Assembly: GCA_022561415.1 (NCBI GenBank)
Contig: JADFRH010000096.1
Coordinates: 1-7,968 of the forward strand
Source of the DNA: Planctomycetota bacterium
Lineage (GTDB): Bacteria > Planctomycetota > Phycisphaerae > UBA1845
Length of the DNA: 7,968 bases
Reading direction: 5' to 3'
Of the stretch, positions 5,781 through 7,968 are shown piece by piece; positions within the stretch are counted from its first letter, which is position 1, and every line of letters starts with the position of its first letter. The notes beneath the pieces were generated by a model. It did not search any database and had not been told where the DNA came from. It was given only the letters and a program-made list of their open reading frames with translations. A program made the position numbers and the translations under genes.

Positions 5781-6716
5781 CTACCCAACCGCCGGCGGGC
5801 TGGTTCGGTCGATCAGGGCTTGTGGGGCCTTTTCGATTTCGGTAATCAGCGCGCCGCGACGCCAGATGCGTACGTCGCCGGTCGATTCGGAGAGGCTGAT
5901 GGCAATGCTCTTGGTGCTGGCCGTGATCGCCGCCGCCGCCGCGTGCCGCGCCCCCAGACCTTGGGGCAACGTCTCGCCCGCAATCGCCGCGCGAAGCGTG
6001 ACGCACGCGGCCATAATCACGCCGTTGCCCTTGAGCACGAATGCGCCGTCGAGCTTGGCGATCTCCTTGACCGTGTCGTCCATCGATTCGTCAAGGATGT
6101 TGCGCTCTTTTTCCGGGTAACCCTTGAACGGGTTGATGCGTCCGTCCTGGCAGTAGTTCTGGACCTCCCGATGGTCGCCCACCACGAAGACAGCCCCGAT
6201 CGGCTTGCCCTCACGGCCCTCGTGGGCCAGCTCGAGCGCGATCCGCAACACCTTCTCGAACACGGCCCGGCGTATGTGCTCCGTGAGCCTGGGCTGCCCG
6301 ACCGATTGAAACAATTCGTATTCCTCGCCGACCCGCATCGTCACGACGGTGTCCAGGTCGCGCCCCGACACGCCGCTGACGAACACGAACACATCCGCCG
6401 GCTTCAGTATGCCTTGTGAAAAGGCGATCAGCGTCGCCATCTTGATCTGGCCCATCCGGGTGAGATCAAAGGCGGGAACGCTCATGGACTTGGCCGACAC
6501 GGTTTCGGCGCGTTTCTCATCTTGGGCGTCGCGGCAGACAAGAATCAGCTTGGTCGGGGGCTTGACCGCCGCCTCGAGCGCCTCGAGGTCCGTGACCGCG
6601 TTGATGTAGGCGAACAGGACGGCCGCCTTGACCGATTTGGCGACCTCCGCCGCGGCGCTGACGATCGGGGCCGCGAAGTCCTGGCAGGCCAGCTTGCTGG
6701 TTTCTGATTTGCCCAT
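5781..6716 (-). CDS. Diadenylate cyclase (DisA_N/DAC domain) with pyruvate-kinase-C-like N-terminal half
   Basis: It condenses two ATP into the second messenger c-di-AMP, which in other organisms controls osmolyte and potassium transport, envelope homeostasis and related processes. The protein has 311 residues and no membrane segment, so it is cytoplasmic. Residues of about 10-130 look like the pyruvate kinase C-terminal alpha/beta fold (TKLILVCRD; GILKPADVFVFVSGV; TVVTMRVG). The DAC domain runs from about 145 to 300: GKPIGAVFVVGDHREV (170-185), NPFKGYPEKERNILD (195-209), the DGA motif in KLDGAFVLKGNGV (221-233), and GLGARHAAAAAIT (253-265). The canonical RHR triad reads RHA here (R257-H258-A259). 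This layout is that of archaeal DacZ-type enzymes rather than DisA, CdaA or CdaS. No c-di-AMP phosphodiesterase or receptor gene is visible nearby. No strong Shine-Dalgarno precedes the ATG. Confidence 0.88.
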   Translation of the reverse strand: MGKSETSKLACQDFAAPIVSAAAEVAKSVKAAVLFAYINAVTDLEALEAAVKPPTKLILVCRDAQDEKRAETVSAKSMSVPAFDLTRMGQIKMATLIAFSQGILKPADVFVFVSGVSGRDLDTVVTMRVGEEYELFQSVGQPRLTEHIRRAVFEKVLRIALELAHEGREGKPIGAVFVVGDHREVQNYCQDGRINPFKGYPEKERNILDESMDDTVKEIAKLDGAFVLKGNGVIMAACVTLRAAIAGETLPQGLGARHAAAAAITASTKSIAISLSESTGDVRIWRRGALITEIEKAPQALIDRTSPPAVG

Positions 6717-6737
6717 GCGCTGGTTGTCCGCTTAAAG

Positions 6738-6791
6738 AGTAAATTGCGAATAGCGAATTCAGAATTCTTAATTCGCAATTCGCTATTCACT
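6738..6791. repeat. 54-base imperfect palindrome built of seven phased heptamers
   Basis: The palindrome is centred between 6764 and 6765, and its arms match at 23 of 27 positions. From 6743 to 6791 it reads as exactly seven consecutive 7-base words. All begin ATT except the second, which begins ATA, and the consensus is close to ATTCGCA. It is strongly AT-rich and lies in the 92-base divergent spacer between the diadenylate cyclase gene (minus) and the secreted-protein gene (plus). Confidence 0.85.
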
Positions 6792-6795
6792 ACAC

Positions 6796-6801
6796 TATAC
6801 T
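6796..6801 (+). promoter_or_regulatory. Candidate -10 box for a leaderless transcript
   Basis: TATACT matches the sigma-70 -10 consensus at 5 of 6 positions. A weak -35 candidate, TTCGCA (6772-6777), lies 18 bases upstream inside the palindrome. Transcription would begin about 7 bases after the box, at or next to the ATG at 6809, which has no Shine-Dalgarno. That spacing would give a leaderless mRNA. The opposite strand reads TATAGT at 6794-6799, so the site could also fire towards the diadenylate cyclase gene. Confidence 0.3.
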
Positions 6802-6808
6802 GGTCGGC

Positions 6809-7968
6809 ATGTCCGGCCACAAACTGCCGCTAACGTATCTCGCGCTGACGGTGCTGGCTCTGGCGTCGCCGCTTACCGCGCATGCGGGCGTTCCCGCCAC
6901 GCCGCCCGTCCCTTCGATTGCCGAGTCTCAGCGAAACTTCCTCTCGCGGGTAGCAAAAAGAACGCTGCGCGATGCGGTTCTCGGTCGCGATGAATACGAG
7001 CCGGCGTACGTTCCCGCCGCGCTGGCCGGGCTCAGCGCCGAGGTCGTCGTTCGAACTCGCCTCGGCGGTTACCTGCTCGCCTCCGCCGCATCCGGTCCCA
7101 AGCCCATCGCCCTGGCGACGCGCGACGCCGCCCGAAAGGCCGGGCTGATGATGCTGTCCGAGGACGACATCGATCTCGACCATGTCAACGACATGCTGAT
7201 TGAGATCGAGGTGATCGGCCAAGCCGAGCCGATCCCGGTGACGCCGGATTGGACACAGCCGCGCGCCGTCGACCCGTTCGTCGAGCCGGGTGTACACGGG
7301 CTCGTGCTGACCGGTCCGCGAATCCATATGCGTTTCTGCCCGTCGGAGTTGCTGACCGGCGACCTGGTCGTCGCTGACGCCCTCGAACGCCTGGCGAAGG
7401 TGACCCACGAATCCGAGGCGCAGATCGCCGACGTCAAGCTGCAGCGCTTCCGTACGCTGCACTGGTATCTGGCCGGGCACAGTGACAAGATCGTGTCGCT
7501 GAGCAGAGGCCTCACGCTCGTTCCGCCCGCCGCCGTGTCGCCGTCGAGGCTGGACGCGGCCATCGCGAAACTCGCCGAGTACATGGCCTACCGGCAACTC
7601 TCATCGGGCCTGTTCACCTATCAGTACGAGCCCGGCAGCGACACGTTCACGCGCGAGAACAACATCGTTCGCCAGGTCGGCGCCACCGACGCCATGGCCG
7701 TCCATGCCGCGTGGTCCGGTCAAAGCGCTTCGAGCGCCGCGGCCGACCTCGCCATCCGTTATCATCTCAAAGGGCTGACCGGCGTGCCGGACGACGAGCT
7801 GGCCGCGTTCATCGCGACCGCCGATGGGAAGAACAAGCTCGGCGTCACCGCGCTTCTCCTTCTGGCCATGGCCGAGCATCCCGACGCATACCGCTACGAG
7901 TCCCAGCGTGGCAAGCTCACCAACGCCATTCTTTGGCTTCAGCGCCCCTCGGGGATGTTCATGACCGG
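6809..7968 (+). CDS. Secreted protein with AMMECR1-like region and alpha/alpha-toroid domain, 3' end outside window
   Basis: The frame is open for 386 codons from ATG 6809 to the window edge. Residues 1-26 form a Sec signal peptide with likely cleavage after AHA. Residues of about 42-195 look distantly like the AMMECR1 fold: an early helix FLSRVAKRTLRDAVLG, a strand EVVVRTRLGGYLL, a helix IALATRDAARKAGL, then MLIEIEVIGQAEPI (129-142) and EPGVHGLVL (159-167). The GCIG-type motif of classical AMMECR1 is missing. From about 248, paired helices and GLFTYQYEP...NNIVRQVGATDAMAVHA resemble six-hairpin/alpha-alpha toroid proteins such as glycosidases, lyases and epimerase-like folds. LGVTALLLLAMAE and LTNAILWLQRPSG look like two further hairpins of the same toroid. 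Substrate and activity are unknown. It is divergent from the diadenylate cyclase gene. Gene reality is near certain; the fold calls are moderate. Confidence 0.8.
   Translation, partial: MSGHKLPLTYLALTVLALASPLTAHAGVPATPPVPSIAESQRNFLSRVAKRTLRDAVLGRDEYEPAYVPAALAGLSAEVVVRTRLGGYLLASAASGPKPIALATRDAARKAGLMMLSEDDIDLDHVNDMLIEIEVIGQAEPIPVTPDWTQPRAVDPFVEPGVHGLVLTGPRIHMRFCPSELLTGDLVVADALERLAKVTHESEAQIADVKLQRFRTLHWYLAGHSDKIVSLSRGLTLVPPAAVSPSRLDAAIAKLAEYMAYRQLSSGLFTYQYEPGSDTFTRENNIVRQVGATDAMAVHAAWSGQSASSAAADLAIRYHLKGLTGVPDDELAAFIATADGKNKLGVTALLLLAMAEHPDAYRYESQRGKLTNAILWLQRPSGMFMT

Noticed and set aside
6830..7597. Minus-strand frame of 255 codons
   Set aside because: It is antisense to the secreted protein, whose plus-strand frame has a signal peptide and stays open to the window edge. 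The minus product is low-complexity Arg/Gly/Asp-rich.

Overview
The window is GC-rich and densely coded, with six intact or window-truncated genes plus one broken gene at the left edge. The genes point to a bacterium with a didermic-type or otherwise complex envelope: a lipoprotein with a lipobox, a signal-peptide protein, an exopolysaccharide-initiating sugar transferase and a VanZ-like membrane protein. The diadenylate cyclase has a pyruvate-kinase-C-like N-terminal half, an architecture I associate with archaeal DacZ and some PVC-type bacteria. Together with the GC richness and weak Shine-Dalgarno sites, this makes Planctomycetota or a relative a reasonable guess. No rRNA or marker gene is present to settle it.

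Left part (1-2914), minus strand, read right to left: an unrecognised lipoprotein (2914-2150), a large membrane protein with three tandem VanZ-like units (2089-524), then the N-terminal part of a transaldolase (from 396) whose reading frame breaks near 180-208. The three genes are co-directional with gaps of 60 and 127 bases and could be co-transcribed. Positions 2915-3243 hold no gene. This divergent spacer contains several inverted repeats and a structured leader.

Middle part (3244-5683), plus strand: a polyprenyl-phosphate sugar phosphotransferase of the exopolysaccharide type (3244-4740), followed 115 bases later by a PHP-family phosphatase of the histidinol-phosphatase type (4856-5683). 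The sugar transferase would load the first sugar phosphate of a repeat unit onto the lipid carrier. The PHP protein is either a histidine-biosynthesis enzyme or an EPS-linked phosphatase; its motifs favour the former.

Right part: a diadenylate cyclase on the minus strand (6716-5781), convergent with the PHP gene. Divergent from it, from 6809 to the window edge, is a secreted protein with an AMMECR1-like N-terminal region and the beginning of an alpha/alpha-toroid (six-hairpin-like) domain.

The most unusual signal lies outside the genes. Four separate intergenic spacers (2096-2138, 3072-3130, 5694-5757, 6738-6791) each carry a 43-64 base element made of degenerate 7- or 8-base words repeated in phase and arranged as an inverted repeat or closed by short inverted ends. 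The word differs at each site, but the architecture is shared. This resembles the short tandemly repeated repetitive (STRR) heptamers known from filamentous cyanobacteria, in a genome that does not otherwise look cyanobacterial.
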